NCBI GenBank assembly: GCA_015499985.1
Contig: JAAAUF010000087.1
Location: 1 to 64,000, forward strand
DNA from: Haplosporangium gracile
Taxonomy: Eukaryota; Mortierellomycota; Mortierellomycetes; Mortierellales; Mortierellaceae
Length of the DNA stretch: 64,000 nt
Direction of reading: 5' to 3'
In this document: in pieces, positions 23,900 through 33,926 of the stretch
How positions within the stretch are numbered: the first letter of the stretch is position 1
Layout of the letters: each line of letters opens with the position of its first letter
Made by a program: the position numbers and the translations under genes
The notes under the pieces: model-generated
Seen by the model: the letters and a program-made list of their open reading frames with translations, nothing else
Databases searched by the model: none
Told to the model about the DNA's origin: nothing

Positions 23900-25843
23900 T
23901 TAGATTATGGCAGCACGAGTAGAGGCTGACTCTTCAGCAAGCACTTCAGGGTCCTCATCACCATTAGGACGGAATACCACAACCTCGCCGTCCAAGACAG
24001 GGGGAGGACCTGCTCCACCCCTGGCCGCAACACGGTCGCCCACAGCCTCATACCACTCCTCGACCGTCTTGCCCTGCAAGAACGCAACCAGCACCATCGT
24101 CATGTTGTCACAGCCAATATATGTCGCCTCGCTGTCTGCCGCCAAACAGTGGTCCATCGTCATCTCACAGATCACATCCAATGGGATCCGGTCCGCGATT
24201 CCCTTACGCACAAACGTCACCACCTCCTGCGAGCTCATACAATCCCAAATGCCTAATGTCAAAAAATTAGATATGAAAAGATATGAGTTCCTGGGAATGC
24301 TGTCGAGAGGAGAGTCATGTTCGTACGAGAATGAGTGATAGTTCTGTAGTAGGAAAAAGAGTGGACCCTTACCGTCACAGGCGAGGACAAGGAACTCATC
24401 GTCCTCTGTGAGCGCATGCTCTACAATCACAGGATTTGCTAACCAACATAAATAGGGGGTACCCACAATAATTTAGATTAGGAACCATGATTTCCTACAC
24501 CATGTATATTCCTCCAATAACAACAAGATGCAACGAGCCCAAACAAAACATCAGGGCTGAATCCTCTTACCAGTGACAATCTGGTCATCAGGTCCCAGTG
24601 TGTCGTTCATCTTGAACTCAAAATCTCCCAATGCTCGAGAAAGTGCCAGGCTGCCGTTGACACGACCAGACTCGACAAACCCTCCTGCGGCAACGATTCT
24701 CCGTGACTCCTCTACAAATTAATCAAAATGCGAAATGAATACATGTTAGTATATGTCATATCGTGTAACCTGTTCCTTTGTTCTAAGGAAACAATGTTCG
24801 CGGGGAAACATGCCTCTGTTGACGGGCTTGTGATCGTTCGAAAGTGCAGTGGCCAGACCATCAGTTCCAAGGACTGCGCGCGAATCTCCAGCATTTGCCT
24901 ATAAGTAAGATAGTATGAAATGATGTCAGTATTACAGATGAAAAGAACATGACACAATCGCCCATATGTATACTGCATCCAAGAAGGGGCGCCGTTGAAG
25001 AAAGAAGGGAGACGTACAACAAACAAGACATTCTTATCGGTCACAAGTGTGGTGATAGCAGTACATCCCGAGGTGTCGGCACCATATTCAGGATCTAAAA
25101 GGGGTTTAAACCAAATCAAAATGTCCGTTTAGACTTTTGATGACAGTGATCAACGTAGCATCGCCTTATCACCTGAGACTAAAACCAGTTGATGGAATGT
25201 CTTCGCTGACGTACCATAGCGGAGTGCTCTGTCCATCTCGAGGAATCCATTCTTGATCGCAGCTCTATATTCGCCTTGCGCAAAGGCCTTGTCCGCCACA
25301 ATCCTCTCATGCAATCCCTCGCCACTGTACCTGGCCACATTCGGACCTAATTCAAGTAACAGCACAAATCAAACAAAAGCTCGGTTCACGTTAGCGCTAT
25401 GTCTAAGGGAAACCAGGAAACAACACCACAATAGACTCTCAAGAAAAGAAAGTATAAACGTACCACCATGACCATCAAACACGGCAAAGAAGGAGCAGCC
25501 CTTTTCATCTTCCATGTCCAGAAGAGTCGTATGCGCATCCTCCATGGCTATTGCACAAAAAAAGAAAACGAAAAAAAGTAACATGTCAATGACACCTGCG
25601 GAAATGCGCGTACCTTTCCAATGGTATGTGAATCGGAAGTGTATCTTCCAAAATTAAACAGACAATCAAAACAGGGTTATTTCGTTTTCTTTTTCTTTTT
25701 TTTTTTATGTTCCGAAAGAAAGAAAAGTATCGACACTTACTGACACGCCATCCTTGCATGGCAGATGCTCCATAGGCATGACGCTTGTCGTGGCCTGCAG
25801 ACGAGTGCTTCTCAGTGATTGGTGTTGAAAGAATTTGACCCAT
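23900..25843 (-). CDS. PP2C-type protein phosphatase (8 exons)
   Basis: Minus-strand exons: 25843-25741, 25547-25464, 25346-25215, 25094-25018, 24898-24814, 24711-24571, 24438-24373, 24252-23900; 346 residues. It starts MGQILSTP, an N-myristoylation-like Gly2 as in Ptc2/Ptc3. PP2C metal motifs: E37-D38 in MEDAH, D59-G60 in FDGHGG, SGCTA, AGDSRAV (D137), ALGDF, D229-G230 in ACDGIWD, and a final Asp in CDNMT. The fungal Ptc2/3 group is an Mg/Mn-dependent Ser/Thr phosphatase that dampens stress MAPK and checkpoint kinases; that role here is inferred. The fifth intron (24712-24813) appears to use a GC donor (AG before GCATGT), and only this gives an intact frame. It is convergent with the acyl-CoA synthetase gene. 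Confidence 0.92.
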
Positions 25844-27238
25844 TTTTGGAATATGTTGTTTGTTTGCGTATTTTTATGTCTGTTGTTCGTTTGTCGTGTG
25901 CTCAAACGGGATTGCGGTACAACGGTAAATAGAACTAAAAAGGGGGAGGGAAGGAAGGATAGAAGAGATGAGTATTTTTGTTGGTAAAGCAAGGTCAAAA
26001 GAAAGGGTCCACCATCCAACCCTTTCGCACGCGCTAGCGTAGTGATGTAAAACCGAAGAAGAAGAAAAACGACGCTTGGATAAGAGAGGAATGAAGAAGA
26101 AGGTTCATTGAGAAGGCATTCTGGTGTTGGGGGAGAAGTACGACGTTGCACATGAAAACATGGGAAATTACTGAGCTTAGCGTCTCAAAGTGAAATAGCG
26201 GGCGGAAGAGGAGTGATTCACAAGTTCCCTCCTGTCTGTCTGTCTCTTTCTGTTCACTCATCAAACCTCTGAATCTCCTTGTCGAGTCATTTGCATTCAC
26301 ACGACCATGGAAGTTTCGTTATGCCCTCGTTCCTTTTAGGTCGTCAAGGGTCGTTCGTGAGCTGAGCTGAGTTATTTTACTATGCACGCCACCACTGACC
26401 AACGTTTCGCCTCCTTTATTTTTTCTTGTTCCTCAAAAAAAGTTGATGTCGCCTGAGTTGTGAGCGTGATGATTACTGTTTCTGTGTGCAAGTAAAGAAG
26501 AGACTGCTGCTTTGTTTTTATTCTTACATCGGACTTGAGAAAGGAGAGAAAGGAATTGGAGAGAAGTGTTGAGTTGAAAAGGAGCGATGAAAGGAGAAAA
26601 GAAAAAAGAAGAAAAGGAACGACGAGAGAGAGAGGGTCAAATTGAATTGGGACCTACCACCACGCAATCCTCAATTCTCAGTTGGCGGGAACAACGTTCG
26701 ACCTCCCTGCCACCGCTGGGAAATATGAATAAGGACAGAGGAGAAAAATGGGGGCAAACAGGTACCCTTAATAAAGTATTATCAGCTACACGTGAGAAAA
26801 AGTTTACCTGCTCACGCAGACAACACATCATGCTGAAATAAAGTTGAAGCATCACACAAAGAAAAAACATAAAAGGGCGAAGAGGAACGCTGTATAGGGT
26901 CATCATTATGCTAGTAGCGATGGACACAAAAAAAGGCCTGACTTGTTGCCAATTCTGGTGGCAAAATGCCAAACAGGTCGAGGTCGACTCAAAGACAAGC
27001 CTTGAGCTTGAGGCAGGATTTCATGGTGAGTGTCGTTCTTTTTCTAAATATCGAACTGGTCGTCTTACCTCTCCTTTTCCTCCTTTCAACTCAATTCCTT
27101 CTCCTTCTTTTACTACACCTTCTGCTTTTCTTCTCGCCATCCAACGACATCTCTTTCTTTCATTCACTCCACCTCACGCTCATTTTTTTTCATTCCATCC
27201 GCATCCGTATCCTCTTCCTCCAACATAAAATCGAAATC
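25844..27238. other. Intergenic region, phosphatase promoter side
   Basis: 1.4 kb between divergent genes. Purine-rich at 26560-26640. The sequence AAATAAAGTTGAAGCAT (26836-26852) recurs before the next family member at about 28408. No coding sequence is supported. Confidence 0.4.
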
Positions 27239-28054
27239 ATGACAGCGAGATATGGGAAATCACCAGCATGCGATGACTTTTTCAACTGCTCCTTACCTAA
27301 GGGCCAACAAAACACCTGGCATATGCAAACTTATCATGAACTCCTGCCCGCCGTCATCCTCAGCCCCGACCCATCTCTTCCTCGCATCACGGTCCACCGC
27401 GATCCCAATCGAGAAATGTACTATCCTTGTCCTCATCCAGACTGCAACCATACGTCCATTCTCAGAACCAATCCAACACAGCACCAAAACCATTGCAAGT
27501 TCGTTCAGCGCGATCTGCAGGCTGCTGCTGCCGCCGCCGCCATCATTGACTCGTCCCAACCGACTCTGGCAAGACGACAAGCTCAACCTGATCGACAGGC
27601 TGCCGCCATCGTCGTCTCACCTCAACAGACCCAGCAGACTACGCGACGAAGCCAGCGTCAACGTCGTTCCACTCAAGGCGGCGCTCATCAACCTTTATTG
27701 TCTTTGTCTTCGGCCCACTTGGCTGCGGCTCCTTTCCCGCCTGTAGGATCAGCACCCACCAACACCACCGCTTTTGCCTTCACTCAACTTCTGATAACTA
27801 TGGATCAGCTTACAGATATGGTGGATCGAATTGATAAGCGGCTTGGCGAACATACAAAGGCTATGAACACAATGAATGGGCAGATAGTGTGGCTGATGGA
27901 TCAGGTTGACGAGATCCGATCCCAGAATGCGAGCTTGGAGGCTCACACTGAGTCCATCCAGATTGACATGGGGATGATGGAGGATCATTTAGGCGGTCTG
28001 TTGGAGGATTCCTACAAGTTGGGAAGAGCTGAAAGGCTTGCGAGAGGGTGGTAG
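27239..28054 (+). CDS. Finger/coiled-coil family protein, copy 1 (intact)
   Basis: The gene codes for 271 residues from the ATG after a pyrimidine-rich leader. I do not recognise the family. It has an N-terminal motif C11-x5-C17-x10-H28-x4-H33 containing CSLPK, then a second motif C64-x4-C69-x12-H82-x3-C86 inside YYPCPHPDCNHTSILR; both look like zinc-binding fingers. A poly-Ala run (95-101) and a Q/R-rich basic linker follow (about 110-150). The C-terminal part, about 185-262, is a heptad-rich coiled coil (MDQLTDMVDRIDKRL and on). DNA or RNA binding with oligomerisation is a guess. It is the only one of four tandem same-strand copies with both motifs and an unbroken frame. No intron. Confidence 0.7.
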   Translation: MTARYGKSPACDDFFNCSLPKGQQNTWHMQTYHELLPAVILSPDPSLPRITVHRDPNREMYYPCPHPDCNHTSILRTNPTQHQNHCKFVQRDLQAAAAAAAIIDSSQPTLARRQAQPDRQAAAIVVSPQQTQQTTRRSQRQRRSTQGGAHQPLLSLSSAHLAAAPFPPVGSAPTNTTAFAFTQLLITMDQLTDMVDRIDKRLGEHTKAMNTMNGQIVWLMDQVDEIRSQNASLEAHTESIQIDMGMMEDHLGGLLEDSYKLGRAERLARGW

Positions 28055-28689
28055 AAAAGATGGCGTCGCAGTCAAGGATCACAAGGATAAGGATGTTTTG
28101 CACCTTTGATTATGCAGAAAGCTGTAGGGGTAGAACGCAGTTGTAGTTAGTAAAAAAGCAAAAAGTAAACCGTGAAATTGTTGGCGGATAATCTTTTCCT
28201 TAGCAAAAACATGGATCTTGACCCTGAACCCAATACGCGCAAGAACACCGCGTCTGTGATAGATCCGAAAGAAATACACCACCAAAAAAAAAATTGCCGT
28301 CCTTACCACGAAGGAAAACACTGGACATCGTTTCCCCTTTCTCCTAGAATAAAAAAAAAAAGGATGGCTTTATACTTCCTCCCTTTGACTTACTCCATAA
28401 TGTCAAAAATAAAGTTGAAGTATTGATCCGTGCCACCAAAAAATATCAAAGGAGATAATGTTGCCGACCTTCATAAGAAAGGCCGGCGGTTAATGTTGGC
28501 GGAATAAAAACAAAAGAGTAAGTAAAGCCTTGCCTTGGGGTGAATGTGGCCGACTTTCATGATTTCATACCAATCTTTAAAATCCAAATTCTTCCTTTGA
28601 GTCCAACAATTTCTTTTCTCTCTGCTCGCCCTTTCTTCCTCACGCACCCCTCTATACCAAAGCTTCGCCATCATCCCTCGCAACCCATC
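28055..28689. other. Spacer within the tandem array
   Basis: Contains AAATAAAGTTGAAGTAT at 28408-28424, as seen upstream of copy 1. It also has a GCCGACCTT/AAGGCCGGC stem near 28459-28485, and a second GGCCGACTTTCAT sequence at about 28547. Confidence 0.4.
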
Positions 28690-29629
28690 ATGCCGGCGTG
28701 CACAAATTATTATAACTGCTCCTTGTCCAAGAGACAACAGATATTTGATTACATAAGGAATTATTACAATCTCCAGTCCATCGAGATCACAAACGCTAAC
28801 GGACGGCTCCATAAGATCTGGAATCACCGCGATCCCGCCCGAGGAATGTACTTTCCTTGCCCACACCCAAAGTGTGATCATGTATCCATCCTCAGGTCCA
28901 ATCCAGCGCGACACCAAGACACCTGCCCCTTCATCCAGCGGGATTTGCAGGCTGCCAATATCATCCCATCGAGAACGGTGCGGTTTATGCTCGTACGAAA
29001 AGCCCAGCGCGAACAGGAGGTTGCACCCAGTGCTGCTCTCCCACCCCGACCTACTCCGCAAATGCGATTGTTGGTGCGTCGCTAATTGCTGCGCGAGAGT
29101 CGATTGCGTCAATGCTCTCCCTTGTCGTCGTGGTCCTCGTCTCTCTCGCCTCCGCCTCCTGGCGTACTTAAAGAATCGGATTTGCCTGACAAATCGGATT
29201 TAGAGGACAATCCTCTTTTTCGTGGCTCATTTGAAGAGTCTGATTCGAGCGACACTCTTTCAACGCCTCCCGAGTCCGAAGCCCCTGTCGCAGCAGTCGA
29301 TCCAGCTGCCGATCTCAATCAGCTTCTGATGGGTATGAGCCACCTCACCAACACCGTGAATCAACTTGGCAGGCAACTCTATGGACAGGTAGGACGCATT
29401 GGCCAGATTGGCGAGCAGATGGACCGAACGGTAGGTCAGGTGAATAAGACGACAGAGCGCGCTTTTAGACGCCAAGACAAAGTCCCCCCAGAATGATATG
29501 GACAACGTGAAAGGCCACTTAGTCGACCCGTGGGAGAATAGCGACGAGTTCAAGGAAGAACTAGAAGACTTGCAAGAGAGTGTTGGACAAGCGGGTGATA
29601 TGGAGCACGACCCGATCATGCTCGACTGA
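28690..29629 (+). pseudogene. Finger/coiled-coil family, copy 2 (broken)
   Basis: The ATG at 28690 opens a frame with MPACTNYYNCSLSK, where the motif-1 histidines of the other copies are both Tyr (TAC). Motif 2 (C-x4-C-x12-H-x3-C) is intact. A TAA at 29083-29085 interrupts the frame, which then stays open through a Ser/Pro-rich linker and a coiled coil to 29496. About 20 bases are then missing relative to copy 3 at the sequence AAGTCCCCCCAGAATGAT, shifting the frame. The shifted frame ends ESVGQAGDMEHDPIMLD at 29629, matching copy 3's ENLGQAGDTQQNPIYLD. Judged a pseudogene, although a 131-residue N-terminal product is still possible. Confidence 0.65.
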
Positions 29630-29658
29630 GTGGCAAGCCAACAAAAATGTTTTTTGGC

Positions 29659-29684
29659 AAAAAATGAGGGACGCCTCATTTTTT
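29659..29684. repeat. Perfect 11-bp stem hairpin downstream of copy 2
   Basis: AAAAAATGAGG, loop GACG, then CCTCATTTTTT. Just before it is a second imperfect stem (GCCAACAAAAA ... TTTTTTGGC, 29637-29658). Role unknown. Confidence 0.8.
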
Positions 29685-29685
29685 C

Positions 29686-30290
29686 ATTTTTCTTATGTGC
29701 TTGTTTCATTTGTGCCCTTTTCGTTCCTCATCCTCGCACTTTAATAGCCTTACATGCGCATGCAGTGATCCACTTGGTCAGCTGACACAAGATAGGATAT
29801 GGTTGCAATCTACCGCAAACCGCTTAAAAAATGACATCCGATCCCTGGTAAGCGCAAACGATTATGCGCCACCAAAATTTTATTGAACGGATGTCCAGGC
29901 GAGGAAGTAAATCTTAATAACATTAAGTAATACATGCCTTGGATTTATGTCGCCCTTCCTTTTTTACTATTCATACCGACCCTCATCGCCTCCTCAACGC
30001 TTTTACTTTAGTTTCTTTCAATGCAGATATGTGATGACATCCAGACGAAAGAAGGTTTTCTCATTGATCCTTTTTCACTCGCCAGTAGGTGATAGTCGTA
30101 CAAAGAAAAAAGGGTCCACCGCTTGTTTCGATAGCGACCACTTCAATACCTATATATTAAACCTCACCCTTCGAGTTCAACACTCTCTTTCCTCACTCTC
30201 GCGTTCCTCTATCCATACCTCATAACCTACCTTTACACTTTCATCCACCGTGTACCCATTTTCCAAGCCATCTGGAAACACACTCCAATC
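29686..30290. other. Spacer and leader before copy 3
   Basis: Contains a GCGCCACCAAAATTTT sequence at 29867-29882 and the shared upstream element at 30054-30076, then a TATATATTAA at 30151-30160. The remainder is the C/T-rich leader of copy 3. Confidence 0.4.
30151..30160 (+). promoter_or_regulatory. TATA-like element of copy 3
   Basis: TATATATTAA lies 131 bp before the copy 3 start codon. The leader that follows is C/T-rich, as in copy 4. Confidence 0.5.
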
Positions 30291-30884
30291 ATGCCTGAAT
30301 CAGCATGTGATATCTACTTCCTTTGCGCCCTACCCAAGGAAAAACGAACACACAAACATATGCAGGAGTGCCATTTTGCTGGGGGTATTCAAAATGCGGC
30401 CCACCATCAACTCTATCAACGCTCCGCTTCGCCATCGCCTCTCTCGCTTCCTCCTTCCAACAAACTGGAAGAATCCGACTCGGACGACATCTTCGTTCCT
30501 CCGGAACGTATCGCCACTTCACTGAATCGGATTCTGACGAACGTGGGTCACCTCGTCGATACTGTGGACCAACTCGACAACCAATATGTCGAACAGACAG
30601 AATGCATTGACCGGATCAACAGACAACTCGCTGGACAGATAGAGCGCATTGGCTGGATCGAAGAGCAGGGAAATTGGTGGGTGGGACAGGTGGCTGAGCT
30701 TAGGCGCCAGAACACGCGCTTGGAGGTCCATGTTGAATCCATCCAGAATGATATGAACAAGGCGAATGATCGTTTGGTCAATCTGTTGCAGGACATTTGC
30801 AAGTTCCAAGGAAAGTCGGAGGGTTCACTAGAAAATCTTGGACAAGCGGGTGACACGCAGCAAAACCCAATTTATTTGGACTGA
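30291..30884 (+). CDS. Finger/coiled-coil family, copy 3 (second motif missing)
   Basis: The protein is 197 residues. Motif 1 is complete (CDIYFLCALPKEKRTHKHMQECH, spacing C-x5-C-x10-H-x4-H), but the whole second Cys/His motif and most of the linker are absent; the sequence jumps from CHFAGGI straight to a Ser/Pro-rich linker. The C-terminal coiled coil is the best preserved in the array (about residues 80-175, VGHLVDTVDQLDNQYVEQTE and later heptads), ending ENLGQAGDTQQNPIYLD. The frame is open with a good leader, so it may make a one-finger protein. It could be an internal deletion derivative of copy 1 or 4. Confidence 0.55.
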   Translation: MPESACDIYFLCALPKEKRTHKHMQECHFAGGIQNAAHHQLYQRSASPSPLSLPPSNKLEESDSDDIFVPPERIATSLNRILTNVGHLVDTVDQLDNQYVEQTECIDRINRQLAGQIERIGWIEEQGNWWVGQVAELRRQNTRLEVHVESIQNDMNKANDRLVNLLQDICKFQGKSEGSLENLGQAGDTQQNPIYLD

Positions 30885-32024
30885 GATGCAAGGGGAAATA
30901 AAAACGTTTAGTTCATAGTAAGCATATAATGGCACTTTGATTCGTTTGTGTGTTCTAGCCTTTAACCATTTGTATCTCACCTGTGACTCTCATCTATACT
31001 CTTTGAAAATCTCACACATAGCGGTATGCGTGTGTTCGGCCAACTTCTTTCTTTCTCTTGAATATCAAAAACAAAGTCACACCGAGAAAACGACAGCGAT
31101 CCAACGGATATGGCATAAATGATAGCTGCAGCTAAATAAAAAAACAAGCCATAATTTGTCCTCAAACATATCCTGTCTTTTGTAGGAGAAAAGCACCCCT
31201 GCCCCTGAATCAAGGCGCGTTCGAAATTACGCATGTAAAAGATGCGTAAAAAAATTGCGCCATCAATGCTTTGTCCGGCGATTGTACTACCAGAAAATAA
31301 ATGATTTCTACTTACCACCCCATGCAGGACAAATTGCGCGCTCATAATGGCTTCATTTGTTATACTTTTCACTTTCTCGACCTTGAGGAAATGAAATTAA
31401 AGCATCGATCCTTACTACCAACAAAAAAGGGGGAAAAATAAAGTTCTGCACCTGCATAACTATGTCAGTGATGAGTCCGAAGAAGGATCGGCGATTGACT
31501 TTGGTGACGGCGAAAGCCAAAAAGAAGAAGCAAGCCTTGAGGATTAATGTGTTCATTCTTTCTCATAGCTCATATCGGCACTCACCATCTTTTATCACTT
31601 TTTCCTATTGCTCAGTTCACTTCCTCTAAGCAGTGGTATACCCGGGTTTAAGACGAAAAAAAGGAGCAAGCGAGAAGCGCTTTTTTTTTTGTGTGGAACG
31701 ACTGAAATGTGTATCCATCTACGGACTGGGTACTGCGCCTGGGAAAAGGCATCCTTTACGTTCCTCTGATTTTGCAACAATTACTGACATTCGAGTGGCG
31801 AAAGTTTTCCCATTGATCCTTTATCAAGACTGCTAGTTACCACTGAAACAAATAGAAGCAACAGTTTGAGGTAAAGATCTGCCGCTTCTGTTCCTATAAA
31901 TTGATGATCGACCTCAGAATTTATCTTCTTATTTCATTCAACTCCCACTTCCATATTTCAGTCTTCTTTACCACCACCCATCGCAAGCAGCATCTCTCCT
32001 TTCCTTCATAAAACTTTGTTCATC
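30885..32024. other. Spacer between copies 3 and 4
   Basis: 1.1 kb containing a strong palindrome at 31214-31261 and the element GTTTTCYCATTGATCCTTT at 31804-31823, which also occurs upstream of copy 3. Open minus-strand frames of 131 and 67 codons occur here but have no family signal. Confidence 0.4.
31895..31900 (+). promoter_or_regulatory. TATA box of copy 4
   Basis: TATAAA lies 125 bp before the ATG of copy 4, similar to the spacing in copy 3. Confidence 0.5.
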
Positions 32025-33035
32025 ATGCCCATCAACCCAGCGTGCACCGACTACTTCACCTGTTCCCTGCCTAAAGAAAAGCAAACGGCCGAGCATATGA
32101 AAATCTACCACGATCCCCAGCCCGTCGAGGTCCAGACCACCAATAGACCCCTTGTGAAATTCTTGGTTCATCGCGATCCGAAGCGCGATATGTATTATCC
32201 TTGTCCCCACGAGGAATGTAATCACACATCCATCCTCAGATCTGCTCCAGCGAAGCACCATAAGCGCTACAAGCTTTTCAAGCGAGACAAACAGGATAGC
32301 AGCATCAACCCCACTCCTATTGTCGGCAATCTAGCGAGTGACCAATCCCGGCACGAAATGGACGCCACCATAGGCGCCGCTACTCTAGCTCTCACTCGCC
32401 ACTCCTCGTCCCTATCTTCATCTTCGACGTCTTCACTTTCGTCTGCTCCCTCAAACTTATCTGAAGGATCGGATACAGATGCCGCGTCTCCTCCCAAATC
32501 ACCCCAAGAACTGAACTCAAACGACACTCCTCTTCGAGGCTCGTTGAAACAATCAAAGTCTGGCGACTCTACTCTTCCTCCTCCTCCAGAAACCTTCGCC
32601 TGCGCTTCCGCTGCCGATGTCCATGAGCTTATAATGAGCGTGGGTTATTTTGCTCACTGTATGAATAAACTTGACGGACGAGTCGGCGCACAGGAAGATT
32701 TAATGAAGCGGATGGACGCACAACTCGACGCACAGAAAGAGTGGAAGGGACTGTTCGGGGCACGACTCCACGCAGAGGAAGAGTGGACAGAGTAGATCGC
32801 CCATCAGGGGGATTGGCTAATGGCTGAGGTTGACAGCCAGAAAAAGAACGTTGAGAACTTCAAAAAGGCCATCGAGAGCGACGTGGCTATCGTTGAGAAC
32901 CATATAGAGACAGTGAAGGAGCACTTGCACGACCTGGTGCCGCTCAACCACGAGCTCAAGAGACAGGTGAAAGACTTGCAAGAGAGCGTTGAACAGCTGC
33001 ATGCTACGCTGCGAGATGCCGTTCACCTTGGTTGA
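32025..33035 (+). pseudogene. Finger/coiled-coil family, copy 4 (in-frame TAG)
   Basis: The frame starts MPINPACTDYFTCSLPK with complete motif 1 (C-x5-C-x10-H-x4-H). Motif 2 keeps C-x4-C-x12-H, but the last Cys is Tyr (TAC), so a zinc ligand is lost. A Ser-rich linker (about 125-145) follows and the frame stops at TAG 32793-32795 after 256 codons. Beyond the TAG, the same frame continues for 80 codons to 33035 and encodes the second half of the coiled coil (KKNVENFKKAIESDVAIVENH, then VPLNHELKRQVKDLQESVEQL). Losing the second half to a single stop suggests a recent pseudogene, a truncated but usable protein, or readthrough. Confidence 0.6.
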
Positions 33036-33926
33036 GGGGTAAATCGAATGGGCTCGTTTCGTGGTAAGGAATGAAGAGCGCTTTTTTTCTTTTGTCGCTC
33101 GCTTTGCCTCAGCTATATGTCTTTTCATAACTTACTATCTAACCTCAAGTCTACTCTTTGATATTCTCACGAAGGATGACACGTGTGCTTGGTTCATCTG
33201 TATCTCTCGCGTGCAAGACACAGAATCCTTTGGAGGAACTGTCGGTAATTACGAATACGGAGGATAGATAGTTTGCAGTTTACAGAAAAAAGAAGTAAAA
33301 ACATAAATTAGCGCTGACATTACATCTGTAAAACACGATTGAATCTAACATTTTTCTACCTCCCTATTCCCCCATTTGCATTTCGTAAAGGCTGTCTCTC
33401 TGTTTGTTCGCCGTTCTCTTTTGATAGTGGTTTGTTGTTGCCCGTATTTATTTTTTCTTCTGCTCTCGCCATTTGCATTTTTTTTTTTTACCTAAATTAT
33501 TTCTTTCCAAGGCAAAGGGTCTGGTGTCTGCTCGTCGATCTCCTTTGAATGAAAAAGCGGAACCATTGTATGAAAGGCCCCCGAGTATTATGGATCCCTT
33601 TCTTATTCTTATTTTCCTACAACACCATTCCCCTCCCTTTCATTTCTTGCTCCTTGGACTACTCTTATTTTTGTCTCTCTCTTTCTGTCGCTCTCTTTCC
33701 CTTCTCACTCCTTTGTCATAGAGAGCACAATGACATACCCTCCAACCATTTGAACTCTTATATCTTTTGTATACACTTGGCAGGTGAGCGGGTCGTAGGA
33801 CGGCTAGTGAACATGAAAAAATAAACGCCACCAAAATTTTGCTTAAAAAAAAATTCGGGTTCTTATCGATGGGATCGAGATCAATCGGTAGAACATCAAT
33901 CTTCTCGCAGTAGGCCATACAAATGG
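33036..33926. other. Gene-free spacer
   Basis: T- and C-rich sequence with no supported gene. An ACGCCACCAAAATTTT sequence at 33826-33841 matches that at 29867, so it is a short dispersed repeat of this region. Confidence 0.35.
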
